This document shows positions 44,263-53,716 of a stretch of DNA of 64,000 nucleotides, one piece after another (position 1 is the first letter of the stretch; the number at the start of each line of letters is the position of its first letter). The DNA is from DATFMH01 sp035267045. Lineage in GTDB: Bacteria; Bacteroidota; Rhodothermia; Balneolales; DATFMH01. A program made the position numbers and the translations under genes. The stretch lies in assembly GCA_035267045.1 (NCBI GenBank), contig DATFMH010000238.1:12939-76938 (forward strand), in the 5' to 3' direction. The notes under the pieces are model-generated. The model saw nothing but the letters and a program-made list of their open reading frames with translations, was not told the origin of the DNA and searched no databases.

Positions 44263-45741
44263 ATGAGTTCTATTAATCGAAGTGAATTTTTGAAATTACT
44301 AGCAGGGGGAGGATTTGGGATGTTCTTCTTTAGCAGTTGCAAGAATATACTACAGGAACAGCCGTATTCCCAGATTGCACCGGGAAACCTGCTTACATCA
44401 CAAGATGGAGTTACGGCCGTGCTAGCTTCTGCTTATGGTAATGCCAATGCTATATCGAAATATTTTGTGAATGATTTAAGTGAATGGTGCACCGATTTAT
44501 CATGGCAAACTAACGGCGGTGAAAACAGGGAAGCTGTTCTTTATATTAATTTTAACTGGGATCCTTCGGCCGGTGGCTTAAATAATTATTATAATAATTA
44601 TTATGGCGCTATTCGTGATGCGAATACTATTCTGGATAATAAAGACCAGATGAGCAAGATTGCTAATGCCGATGAATTAATTGCAGAAGCACGTTTTGTC
44701 AGAGCATTATCCTATCAATATTTGCACTTGATGTTTGGCCCGACGCCATTACGGAAAAGTAACAACGACAAGTTGGATTTGCCCAAGGCTTCTGAGAGCG
44801 ACATGCTTAGCTTTATTGAATCGGAATATAAAGCGGTTATATCGACTCTTCCGGATCCAGGTAAAGAAGCGGCTTATGGGCGGGCGACCAGTGGTGCAGC
44901 CCGCGGTTTGCTATGTAAGTTTTATTTGAATACCAAACAATGGCAAAAGGCAGCAGATATGGCCAAGGAAATTATAAATATGGGCTATTATAATCTGTTC
45001 CCAAACTTTATGGATATGCTTAAAGTATCGAATGAAGGCAACCGTGAAATGATTTGGGTATTTCCATATTCAGCTAAAGGTCATGGTGGCCAAGAGGCAA
45101 ATCTTATTGCTAACGGCACGTTTCCACCTGGATTCCAAAAATGGCCCAGAACGGGATTGGTGATGCAAAGTAATTGGAATAACTGGGCTTCCCAATATCG
45201 TCTTCGTGATGCATTTTATAATTCATTTGATCCAAACGATGATCGAATAAAACCCATCATGACTGAATATATAAATGCCAAAGGCAATACGATTAACCTG
45301 TTAAATACCAAGGATGATACACGATCATTCCGGTACTGGCCTGATCCGAATGCCCAGGGTAACTTTCATGGAAATGATATACCCGCTGTTCGTTATGCCG
45401 ATATCCTTTTAACCAGGGCTGAAGCTCTCAATGAACTAAATGGTCCCAATCAAGAATCTATTGATCTGATTAACCAGGTCCGGACAAGGGCAGGTATGAG
45501 TAACTTGCAATTGTCCGGATTCTCATCCAAAGATGCTCTTCGGTCTCATATCCTGTTAGAACGGGGATGGGAGTTTTATGACGAAGGTAAAAGGAGAGAA
45601 GATCTTATACGGATGGGAAAATTCATTGAATATGCACATAATCGTGGTGTCAGTCATGCTGATTCCCATCAAGTATTATACCCGATACCGCAGCCTGCAA
45701 TAGACGCAAATCCTAATTTAAAACAAAACCCAGGGTATTAA
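44263..45741 (+). CDS. SusD/RagB family surface glycan-binding lipoprotein, pair 2
   Basis: Partner lid of SusC2 (492 aa). The N-terminus, NRSEFLKLLAGGGFGMFFFS with Cys26 next but one, combines a lipobox-like FFSSC with a Tat-like opening that has only one arginine. The SusD body shows AEARFVRALSYQYLHLMFG, ARGLLCKFYLNTKQW, VRYADILLTRAEALNELNG, LERGWEFYDEGKRREDLIR and the end YPIPQPAIDANPNLKQNPGY. Shorter than SusD1/3 and of a different subfamily. A strong hairpin follows its stop. Confidence 0.93.
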   Translation: MSSINRSEFLKLLAGGGFGMFFFSSCKNILQEQPYSQIAPGNLLTSQDGVTAVLASAYGNANAISKYFVNDLSEWCTDLSWQTNGGENREAVLYINFNWDPSAGGLNNYYNNYYGAIRDANTILDNKDQMSKIANADELIAEARFVRALSYQYLHLMFGPTPLRKSNNDKLDLPKASESDMLSFIESEYKAVISTLPDPGKEAAYGRATSGAARGLLCKFYLNTKQWQKAADMAKEIINMGYYNLFPNFMDMLKVSNEGNREMIWVFPYSAKGHGGQEANLIANGTFPPGFQKWPRTGLVMQSNWNNWASQYRLRDAFYNSFDPNDDRIKPIMTEYINAKGNTINLLNTKDDTRSFRYWPDPNAQGNFHGNDIPAVRYADILLTRAEALNELNGPNQESIDLINQVRTRAGMSNLQLSGFSSKDALRSHILLERGWEFYDEGKRREDLIRMGKFIEYAHNRGVSHADSHQVLYPIPQPAIDANPNLKQNPGY

Positions 45742-45784
45742 GAGGCGCTAAACCTCTTGTTAAGACAAAATCATAATAACCCTT

Positions 45785-45819
45785 GAGGCGAACTTTGGTA
45801 TGTAAACAAAGTTCGCCTC
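45785..45819 (+). terminator. Strong hairpin after susD2
   Basis: GAGGCGAACTTTG (45785-45797) pairs perfectly over 13 bases with CAAAGTTCGCCTC (45807-45819), followed by TGATTTATG. Probable terminator or attenuator separating susC2D2 from the glycosidase genes. Confidence 0.65.
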
Positions 45820-45937
45820 TGATTTATGTCGTTTAGCTCAACAGGTCAGGATTCATCGAAGTCTGAAGATTCCTATACCTGGAAGGCTGGTATTGAATGA
45901 AAAATGGTGGCTAATATATCTAGTAAATGAGAAAAAA

Positions 45938-48217
45938 ATGAGAAAAAGTATCGTAATAGGAAGCGCCTTAATTATTGTAATTGCTGGTTTGGGACTGATG
46001 GGTTGTTCCAATACGAGTAATAAAAAAAGTGTTGAACCTGTAAATGTATTTATCAAGGTGAATCCGGCGTTGGCTGGCTCACAGCCATTAAGTGCTAATA
46101 TGTTTGCAAAGTTTTTTGAGTATAACGGGTGCGATGCTTATCCCGGAATTTATGCAGATCATCTTGCCAATGGCTCATTTGAAATCTGGAATAAATCAGG
46201 TAACAGGACAGCAGTTCTTTACAATAATACAAAAAAATATAAAGGTATAGCCTATCCCTGGGAACCGGTGACTAATTCACCACATGTATCATATCAACAG
46301 GTTCCAGGCGGAATCAATGGGCGTAAACCGGAACCGGATCTTGATCATGGAAGTGAAATAATACAGGCGGAACGGCCTAAACCGTCAGGCATTAAACGGC
46401 CACGATATGAACGAATATCTGTGAAAAATGGGAGTGGGGGTGTATTACAGAGAACAGCCTTACCCGATCACCGCACATCATCATACATTGTAAAGTTTTC
46501 AGTACGAGGTAAGATAAATGGTCAGTTTGATGTTGCATTAACAGATCAATATGGAAGTGTTCTTGCCCAAAAAACAGTTTCGGTATCCCGTAGCTGGAAA
46601 AGACAAAAAATAAAGCTTCATCTGAAAAAATTAAGTACCCACAGGTACCAGGGTTCTCCATTCGGAGAGTATGCTCTTGTTTTCCGGGTAAAGGGAAAGG
46701 GACATGTGGACCTTGACTGGACAATGCTTATGAGTGGTGATGCGGTTGATGGTATGTTTAATCCGACAACGATCAAGCTTCTGAAAAAATTTGATGTAAC
46801 AGGTATCCGGTGGCCGGGTGGTAATTTTGCCAGCCAATATCATTGGAAAGATGGAGTAGGGCCATTGAAAAATCGTCCGATTGTGCCCAATGGCAACTGG
46901 GGCGGATTTGAGCGTAACTACCTGGGTACGGATGAATTCCTGGAGTTTTGTAAAATTGCGGGAATTAAACCCATTATTACTGTTGCTTCCTGGTCAGGTA
47001 TTTCCCCCAAAGAAATTGCCGATTGGGTTCAGTATGTCAACGGCGATGCTTCAACCAAATATGGCAGGTTACGGGCCCGGTATGGACACCCTAAACCATG
47101 GAATGTTAAACACTGGCAGATAGGAAACGAAGTATGGGGTAATTATCAAATCGGACATACAGATGCCAAAAAATATGCCGGGAGATATAAAAAAATATAC
47201 GAGGCAATGAAAAAGGCCGATCCTGACATCATAATTGATGCAACAGGTATTGATCCATATTACACGGAATATAAAGATGGATCTTATAAAAACCGGCAAC
47301 CGGGTGTACCTCCGGTTTGGAATAAAATCCTTTTTAAAAATGATGCGAGTTTGGTACATGGAGTGGACATCCATCGATATACGAGGGGACTCACAACCGA
47401 TAAGGCAAGGTTAAAATGGTTGAAAACGAATCACTCCGATCCAATTGGTTATGATGAAGCTATGGTTGGTTTTCCTACCGAATATGAGCAATTATTACAT
47501 GGCTTAAGAAAAGAAGCGGCTCAATACGGGATAAAAGATCTCAGGATAAATGTGGGAGAATGGAACCTGAGCGCAAGAGTAAACAAAGGTTGGCCAAGAA
47601 TCGATTATCCTACAATGGCTCATGCTGTGTATATGGCTGGAATATTTAATGATTATATCAGGCTGGGCCATATCGTCAGTTATATGAGAGATAATACGTT
47701 ATACTATCGACCATATCCGGTTGATATGCGCCCGTTATACCCCGGACTCTATACTGAAAAGTTTTATGCCGAACCATTTATGAATCGCGATATCATTTGG
47801 CACAATCTGCCAGTGAAAGTCAACAGCCCAACTTTTACCATTCCGAAAACAGGCCTTCGAATTCATAAGATGAAAGGAGTGCCTTATGTTGATGTGGCAA
47901 GCATTATATCCCCAAAAGGAAGAAATGTAATTGTGTTTGCTGTAAATCGAAATTTGAAAAAAACATACAAGGTTGCCTTTAATCTTCAGAATAAGAATTC
48001 GGATAATATTTTGAAATTAAAAAACGGTAAGGTACAGGTAATTATTCAGACCCCGATTGATAATAATCCGTTTAAAAGGCAAACAAGCTGGAAGGGCCCG
48101 AATAGTTTTGTCTTAAAAAAAGAATCTGTTAACCCGGATCGAAATGGGATCATACATTTAAAGATGCCACCTGCTTCAATAGTAAGAATGAAATTGCAGA
48201 TCATCTCGGGAAAGTAA
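45938..48217 (+). CDS. GH51 alpha-L-arabinofuranosidase lipoprotein
   Basis: Glycosidase (759 aa from this start) removing alpha-L-arabinofuranose. A lipoprotein signal ends in GLMGC (Cys23), so it is membrane-anchored, probably at the cell surface or periplasm. An upstream ATG at 45893 would put 15 residues before the signal and is rejected. A CBM-like beta domain lies at about 55-265. The GH51 barrel carries the acid/base E398 in WQIGNEVWGNYQIGH and the nucleophile E541 in NVGEWNLSAR. The C-terminal beta domain is at about 600-755. It follows susC2D2 in a glycosidase run. Confidence 0.9.
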   Translation: MRKSIVIGSALIIVIAGLGLMGCSNTSNKKSVEPVNVFIKVNPALAGSQPLSANMFAKFFEYNGCDAYPGIYADHLANGSFEIWNKSGNRTAVLYNNTKKYKGIAYPWEPVTNSPHVSYQQVPGGINGRKPEPDLDHGSEIIQAERPKPSGIKRPRYERISVKNGSGGVLQRTALPDHRTSSYIVKFSVRGKINGQFDVALTDQYGSVLAQKTVSVSRSWKRQKIKLHLKKLSTHRYQGSPFGEYALVFRVKGKGHVDLDWTMLMSGDAVDGMFNPTTIKLLKKFDVTGIRWPGGNFASQYHWKDGVGPLKNRPIVPNGNWGGFERNYLGTDEFLEFCKIAGIKPIITVASWSGISPKEIADWVQYVNGDASTKYGRLRARYGHPKPWNVKHWQIGNEVWGNYQIGHTDAKKYAGRYKKIYEAMKKADPDIIIDATGIDPYYTEYKDGSYKNRQPGVPPVWNKILFKNDASLVHGVDIHRYTRGLTTDKARLKWLKTNHSDPIGYDEAMVGFPTEYEQLLHGLRKEAAQYGIKDLRINVGEWNLSARVNKGWPRIDYPTMAHAVYMAGIFNDYIRLGHIVSYMRDNTLYYRPYPVDMRPLYPGLYTEKFYAEPFMNRDIIWHNLPVKVNSPTFTIPKTGLRIHKMKGVPYVDVASIISPKGRNVIVFAVNRNLKKTYKVAFNLQNKNSDNILKLKNGKVQVIIQTPIDNNPFKRQTSWKGPNSFVLKKESVNPDRNGIIHLKMPPASIVRMKLQIISGK

Positions 48218-48266
48218 ATCCAAATAACGGTATAAATATATCATTAGGTTAAAGAAGAGATAGTTA

Positions 48267-49547
48267 ATGAGTTCTATAAATCGAATCCTTATTGTAAGTG
48301 TCATAACTGTATTGGCATTAATCGGTTGTAAGAAATCGGTCAGTAATGTGAATGGGAATACCAATAATAACTGTAATTCGGCGAATGTTGATACAACGAA
48401 TGTGACTGGTATCGTAGATTCATTAACAAACGGACAACAAAGTCTGGGTGTTAACTATAACGGACAGTTCGATCATCTCAATATCAATGATTTGCACAGA
48501 ACCAGGACTAAATGGGTAAGAGGATTTATTGATTTCTTTCAATTATACAGTAATCCGGATACCCTTAAAACAGACCCACAAATCATTAATTATCTGAAAC
48601 TGAATGATAATGGCTTCAATACGATATTAAATATTAAATGGAATTTTCATAATAAAGATTTCCCTTCAAACAGTAGTGCTACTATGAGAAATTATGAGAG
48701 TTTCCTGAAAAAATTGTTGGATAAGGTTTGGTCGAAGACAGATATAATAGTTGTAGGGAATGAGCCTTTCATAGAAGCAAAAAATTCTGAAAAAGGTACG
48801 GCTCTTGTGCAATTTTACGAGGAAATAGCTAAATATATTCGAGCTTATGAGACTGGAGCTCTTGATAATAATGGATGTACAAATGGAAATAATTCAACGA
48901 GTCATGTATCAGTAAAGCCCGTTTTTATAGGAGCCTTTAATAACCTTTACGAAAATTCATGGCAAACAAGTGCTGTGGTTCAACTGCTCAATTTTACTAA
49001 AAGTGAGAACTGGATTGCAGGGATCGATATGCATATTCATCATAGCAGCTTCAACCAGTTGAGCCAGGCTTTGAATTATGTAAACGGCAAGATCAGAAGT
49101 GATCAAAAAATAATCATTACTGAATTTTCTATGGTGAAATACTTTCAATCGTACATGAACAATACTATTCCTTCATCGTTTGCCGGCAAATACGGCTATG
49201 ATTCTACAATGGTGAATTATCAGTACATCAACCAGACCTTGCACAATCCGGTAAGCCGGAAGGAATGGGTGGGTTTTTTGAGTAACAGCAACTGGTTTGA
49301 AAGTAAAAAGACGTATGTCAGCGATGCTTTTAACTTATTTACGACTTATCGGAAATTTGCGATAGCTACGTATGGTTTGCGTCAAAGTTACCCGTATAAC
49401 AAGGATTTTACTTCGAATACCATGCCCTGGATACTGAACAGTATTTATGCCAACAGAACAGTCAGACCTGATTCAACTGGACAAAATCAGTTTAATTATG
49501 CATGGATTCAGGATTTCCTTGCCGTTCAAAATGGAACGTATAATTAA
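48267..49547 (+). CDS. Unassigned clan GH-A glycoside hydrolase-like lipoprotein
   Basis: Lipoprotein (426 aa; lipobox ALIGC, Cys21) with a Ser/Asn/Thr-rich linker to about residue 50. The rest looks like a TIM barrel with clan GH-A landmarks: acid/base E166 in VVGNEPFIEA after strand 4, GIDMHIHHSS near 252-260, and nucleophile E286 in IIITEFSMVK after strand 7, 120 residues later. I do not recognise the family; distant GH5, GH39, GH53 or GH30 relatives are possible. Placed between GH51 and GH43, it may be the endo-acting enzyme of this PUL. Confidence 0.65.
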   Translation: MSSINRILIVSVITVLALIGCKKSVSNVNGNTNNNCNSANVDTTNVTGIVDSLTNGQQSLGVNYNGQFDHLNINDLHRTRTKWVRGFIDFFQLYSNPDTLKTDPQIINYLKLNDNGFNTILNIKWNFHNKDFPSNSSATMRNYESFLKKLLDKVWSKTDIIVVGNEPFIEAKNSEKGTALVQFYEEIAKYIRAYETGALDNNGCTNGNNSTSHVSVKPVFIGAFNNLYENSWQTSAVVQLLNFTKSENWIAGIDMHIHHSSFNQLSQALNYVNGKIRSDQKIIITEFSMVKYFQSYMNNTIPSSFAGKYGYDSTMVNYQYINQTLHNPVSRKEWVGFLSNSNWFESKKTYVSDAFNLFTTYRKFAIATYGLRQSYPYNKDFTSNTMPWILNSIYANRTVRPDSTGQNQFNYAWIQDFLAVQNGTYN

Positions 49548-49639
49548 GAGTTTTAATTGAAAATGTAATTACCGTTCATATCACGGTTGCTACATTTTAA
49601 AACAGGGAAATAGTTTAATAATCACAAAATAGTAGGATT

Positions 49640-50755
49640 ATGAATAGAAGAGAATTTTTACAGAAAATGTTAGCCGGCGGAATAATTGTAACTGGTGGTA
49701 ATGCTCTGAATAATAATTTTTTTATTAAACGACCCTCCAATTATGGGAATGTTGATGTGCATGCACCGGGTACCCAGGTTCCGAAGAGCGTAAATCCATT
49801 ATTTAAACGATGGATGCGTGATGTGCAGGTCGAAAAGGCACCGGATGGTTATTACTATTTAACCGGCACTATTGCCGATAAAGGGTATAATTATATTCAT
49901 GCTGCCCGGCAGTTTAATAAAGGGATCATGCTCTGGCGCTCTAAAGATCTTAAAAACTGGGAAAATATGGGATATGTGTGGACTTTTGATAAAGATGGAA
50001 CCTGGCAAAAGGACTTCGGTATAGCCGGAAAAGAGAAGAACAGAACCTTATGGGCGGCCTCTATACATTATATCAGCAGTCAGAAAAATTATTTTATTGT
50101 CGCCTGTGTGCCGCATAATCCTCATGGAAGCGGATCTTTCATATTGCGAAGTAAAACAGGTAAACCGGAAGGACCATATGAGAATATCGAAGGGAATAAA
50201 AAAGGGCCCCTTTTTAAGAAAATTGATGGAAATTTGTTCGAGGATGATGACGGTAAGGTATATTTCCTAGGACATGCTCATTATATAGCACGTATGAAGG
50301 ATGATATGAGTGGGTTCTCCGAACCTCTTCGAAAATTCAATGAAAAATCATATCAGCCTGAGCCTTATATAGAGGGGATAAGTGTTTTTAAGGCAAACGG
50401 GAAATATCATTTGGTCCAGGCGATATGGAGTGTTCGGTTACCTGATGGGACGTATACATACGCTCCCGGAAATACCTACCACTCAGGACGAAAAATTCAG
50501 CAGAATAAATATAGCTACGACTGTGTGATAGCAACGGCTGATAATATTTATGGTCCATATTCTTACCGGTACACAGCCATAACTGATGGGGGACATAACA
50601 ATTTTATCAAGGATGATGATGGAAACTGGTGGGCTACTATGTTCGGTAATCCCGGCAGTTTGAATCATGATGCCAGGATAGTATGTAATGCTGCTCTTGT
50701 ACCCATGCATGTTGTAGATGGTAAGTTTAAAACAGACAACAAGAGAACATTATAA
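49640..50755 (+). CDS. GH43-like family glycosidase, Tat-type signal
   Basis: Five-bladed propeller enzyme (371 aa), typically alpha-L-arabinofuranosidase, xylosidase or exo-galactanase in this family. The twin-arginine opening NRREFLQKMLAGG predicts Tat export. The GH43 triad is visible as base D61 (MRDVQVEKAPDGYYYLTG), pKa modulator D196 (KIDGNLFEDDDGKVYFLG) and acid E245 (YIEGISVFKANGKYHLV). It lies 92 bases after the GH-A lipoprotein gene. Linkage preference cannot be read from the sequence. Confidence 0.82.
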   Translation: MNRREFLQKMLAGGIIVTGGNALNNNFFIKRPSNYGNVDVHAPGTQVPKSVNPLFKRWMRDVQVEKAPDGYYYLTGTIADKGYNYIHAARQFNKGIMLWRSKDLKNWENMGYVWTFDKDGTWQKDFGIAGKEKNRTLWAASIHYISSQKNYFIVACVPHNPHGSGSFILRSKTGKPEGPYENIEGNKKGPLFKKIDGNLFEDDDGKVYFLGHAHYIARMKDDMSGFSEPLRKFNEKSYQPEPYIEGISVFKANGKYHLVQAIWSVRLPDGTYTYAPGNTYHSGRKIQQNKYSYDCVIATADNIYGPYSYRYTAITDGGHNNFIKDDDGNWWATMFGNPGSLNHDARIVCNAALVPMHVVDGKFKTDNKRTL

Positions 50756-51137
50756 TAAGAAGATTTATGAGTTAGCTAAACATGGTTATCCGGCATCAAA
50801 ACCTGATGCCGGTACCTGTTTAAATCTCACCGGATCTATTGATTTAAATTCATAATACCCAATTTTATTTTATCATTATAACTGCATTTTGATCCGGTTA
50901 CCTGTAAAGTTCGTGATAGGTGATTACTATACTATATTATCATTTGATTGATCATATTTATCAATTGGCAGTAATTTATTGCTCATTAACATATCCGGTT
51001 TAATTTATATCGAAGTAGATTAGGCAGGGTGAGATGAATCCTGCTCACAATAATGATTATCTGGGTTGCAACACCGGTAATATATCAAATCAATTAAGAA
51101 CAAGATTATTAACAGTCAACAGTTCAATTCCTATAAC
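50756..51137. other. Intergenic region before GH127/146 gene
   Basis: 382 bases holding the hairpin CCGGCATCA-AAACC-TGATGCCGG at 50790-50812 and otherwise AT-rich DNA. No operator-like site of the TGTTAACGTTAACA type was found here. Confidence 0.5.
50790..50812 (+). terminator. Hairpin after GH43 gene
   Basis: A nine-base perfect stem with five-base loop begins 34 bases after the GH43 stop. The following T-run is weak (TACCTGTTT), so terminator function is tentative. Confidence 0.5.
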
Positions 51138-53135
51138 ATGAATAGTTCGAAAAACAAGTTTTATGTAATCAGGGATAAGGCGATGCAAAATGGAAAATCC
51201 TTTTTAAAGATTGATGTTGCTATCATTTTTCTTTTATTCTTTTTGGGATTCCCTTCTTATCTGACAAATAATACTAAAATTGATGCTGATAGAGCGGTTT
51301 CCATGAAACCGAAGGGGGCGAAAATTGTAAAAATACAGGCCTTTGATTTGGATGATGTGCGGATTTTAAATGGCCCCTTCCTGCATGCTATGAAACTGGA
51401 TGAGAAATATATGTTGGAATTAAATTCCGACCGCTTACTCGCCCCATTTTTTAAATCTGCAGGTTTAAAACCCAAAGCAAAACCTTATAAAGCCTGGGAA
51501 GCACGAAACACTTCCGGACATACCCTCGGAAGCTATTTGTCGGCACTTTCTATGATGTACGCGGCCACAGGTAATCAAAAGCTTCTGGACAGGGTAGATT
51601 ATATTGTTAATGAATTAGGTGTTGTGCAACAGGCCAATGGCGACGGGTACGTAGCCGGTATTCCGGGTGGTGAAAAGTTATGGAACCAGATAAAAAATGG
51701 TGAGCTGCATGTTAAATCGTTTAACATAAACGGCATAGGAGTACCGTGGTATAATCTTCACAAAACATTTATTGGTTTACGTGATGCCTATTGGTATGCT
51801 CATAATAAACAGGCAAAAGAAGTCCTGGTTCAATTGGCTGACTGGGCTGTTAATCTTACTAATCATTTAAGTGATGCCCAGTTCGAGAAAATGATACAAT
51901 GTGAGTACGGTGGCATGAATGAAGCTATGGCCGATATATATGAAATTACAGGTAAAAGAAAGTATTTGAACCTGGCAAAGAGGTTTAATGATAAGAAGGT
52001 ATTTCATCCGTTAGTACAGGGAGTGGATTCATTACAGGGATTACACGTAAATACAAATATTCCTAAGATAATAGGTGCTGCCAAGCAGTATGAACTGGAC
52101 GGTAATAAACAAATGGAATCCGTGGCCAGTAATTTTTGGCGGGATGTCACCGGCAAACGTATTTACGTTAACGGAGAAATGGGAGTAAATGAATATTTTG
52201 GGAAATTAGGACAGTTACCTAATCGCCTTGCTAAATCATCGGGTGAAACATGTAACGTCTTTAATATGTTAAAATTAACCCGTCATCTTATGCAATGGCA
52301 GCCCTATGCTTCGTATGCCGATTATTACGAGCGGGCTCTCTATAATGATATTCTGGCATCACAGGATCCTCAAACGGGTATGATGACCTATTTTATATCC
52401 ATGAAGCCAGGATTTTTCAAAACCTTCAGTCAGCCATTCAATTCCTTTTGGTGCTGTGTGTGTACCGGAATGGAGAATCATGCTAAGTATGGTAAGGTTA
52501 TCTATATGCATGGTGAAAACAGTTTATTTGTTAATCTGTTTATTCCATCTAAACTGAACTGGAAACAGAAAGGGATAACGGTTCAGCAAAACACAAAATT
52601 CCCTGAATCACAAAAGAGTACTTTAACACTTTCAGTGTCTCATCCCCAAAAATTGACGTTGCATATACGTCGCCCCTACTGGGCAGAAGAAGGTTATGAT
52701 GTGAAAGTAAACGGGAAAAGGGTCAGGCATATCAGTAAACCAAGTAGTTATGTAACTGTGTCACGAACATGGCATAATGGTGATAAAGTTGAAATCTCGC
52801 TTCCAATGAAACTACATGTTGTGCCAATGAGTGATGATGCCAACAAAATTGCAATCATGGACGGTCCCATAGTATTGGCTGGTGATTTGGGTGATTATGT
52901 CTCACAGCCATATGCTAATGAACCCAACGACTTTTTCAAGTTACCAGCTATATCGGTACCGGGCCTGGCTATTCAGAATAAACCGATCGATACATGGTTG
53001 AAGCCAATACCTGGAAAGCCATTACATTTTAAAACGGTTGGCGTTGGTAAAACCAATGATGTGAAACTGGTTCCTTTTTATGAAATAGTGCATCAGCATT
53101 ATACCATATATTGGAATAAAGCATCTGAAATGTGA
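51138..53135 (+). CDS. GH127/GH146 beta-L-arabinofuranosidase (DUF1680)
   Basis: Retaining glycosidase (665 aa) of the DUF1680 group, which removes beta-L-arabinofuranose using a cysteine nucleophile and zinc. A signal-anchor-like hydrophobic stretch lies at about 26-42. An internal ATG at 51183 is an alternative start. The (alpha/alpha)6 domain spans about 70-450 with EARNTSGHTLGSYLSALS and QCEYGGMNEAMADIYEITG. The metal/nucleophile set is E370 and C372 (SGETCNVFN) with C439-C440 (FWCCVCTGMENHAKYG). That last motif is closer to GH146 than to HypBA1-type GH127, and it carries an extra C442. C-terminal beta domains follow. Confidence 0.85.
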   Translation: MNSSKNKFYVIRDKAMQNGKSFLKIDVAIIFLLFFLGFPSYLTNNTKIDADRAVSMKPKGAKIVKIQAFDLDDVRILNGPFLHAMKLDEKYMLELNSDRLLAPFFKSAGLKPKAKPYKAWEARNTSGHTLGSYLSALSMMYAATGNQKLLDRVDYIVNELGVVQQANGDGYVAGIPGGEKLWNQIKNGELHVKSFNINGIGVPWYNLHKTFIGLRDAYWYAHNKQAKEVLVQLADWAVNLTNHLSDAQFEKMIQCEYGGMNEAMADIYEITGKRKYLNLAKRFNDKKVFHPLVQGVDSLQGLHVNTNIPKIIGAAKQYELDGNKQMESVASNFWRDVTGKRIYVNGEMGVNEYFGKLGQLPNRLAKSSGETCNVFNMLKLTRHLMQWQPYASYADYYERALYNDILASQDPQTGMMTYFISMKPGFFKTFSQPFNSFWCCVCTGMENHAKYGKVIYMHGENSLFVNLFIPSKLNWKQKGITVQQNTKFPESQKSTLTLSVSHPQKLTLHIRRPYWAEEGYDVKVNGKRVRHISKPSSYVTVSRTWHNGDKVEISLPMKLHVVPMSDDANKIAIMDGPIVLAGDLGDYVSQPYANEPNDFFKLPAISVPGLAIQNKPIDTWLKPIPGKPLHFKTVGVGKTNDVKLVPFYEIVHQHYTIYWNKASEM

Positions 53136-53716
53136 TGTCTTCAAAATGCTTTTGTAAGATTACATTAATATTTAAGAATTGAATAAAACCGTTAGGTATA
53201 TCTGGATTTATATATGCCCTTCAATGTGTATCGTAACACTGTTGCCGGGGATACAACAGCTGTACAAATAAATAATCGGTTATAAAGGCTTTTTAAGTTT
53301 GTGGCGATTTATTATAAGTGATGATTCCGGACAGGGGATGACAGCAATAGTATATAAGATCCTTTATTACCAATAATATATACGAGAAAAGGTAAAGCCT
53401 GCAACTATATAATGATCAAATGAAACCATATTTGTGTATATCGTGCCCAACGATAAGATTTTATATAAAAAGGTTTATGTATAAATAAAACCATTATACG
53501 ATTTTATCAAACTATGATGATAATCTATCAATGTAGAGTTATCTGATTGATTTGTATGATGTGCTGGTTTAAAATGAAGTCAGGTTCTAAAAGGCTAAAT
53601 GAATTAATTTCGATAATGTTATCGATATCATAGCATGCCATGAGGCTAAAATATCGGACTATATATCAACTAATGTTAAGACATGTTTGTGGTAGATTAA
53701 TAAAAAAATCGAAGGA
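53136..53716. other. Intergenic region before susC3
   Basis: 581 AT-rich bases with no credible gene. One operator-like site is at 53617. Confidence 0.55.
53617..53630. promoter_or_regulatory. LacI-type operator-like site before susC3
   Basis: TGTTATCGATATCA matches the consensus at 11 of 14 positions and keeps the central CG. It ends 86 bases before the susC3 start. Confidence 0.4.
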
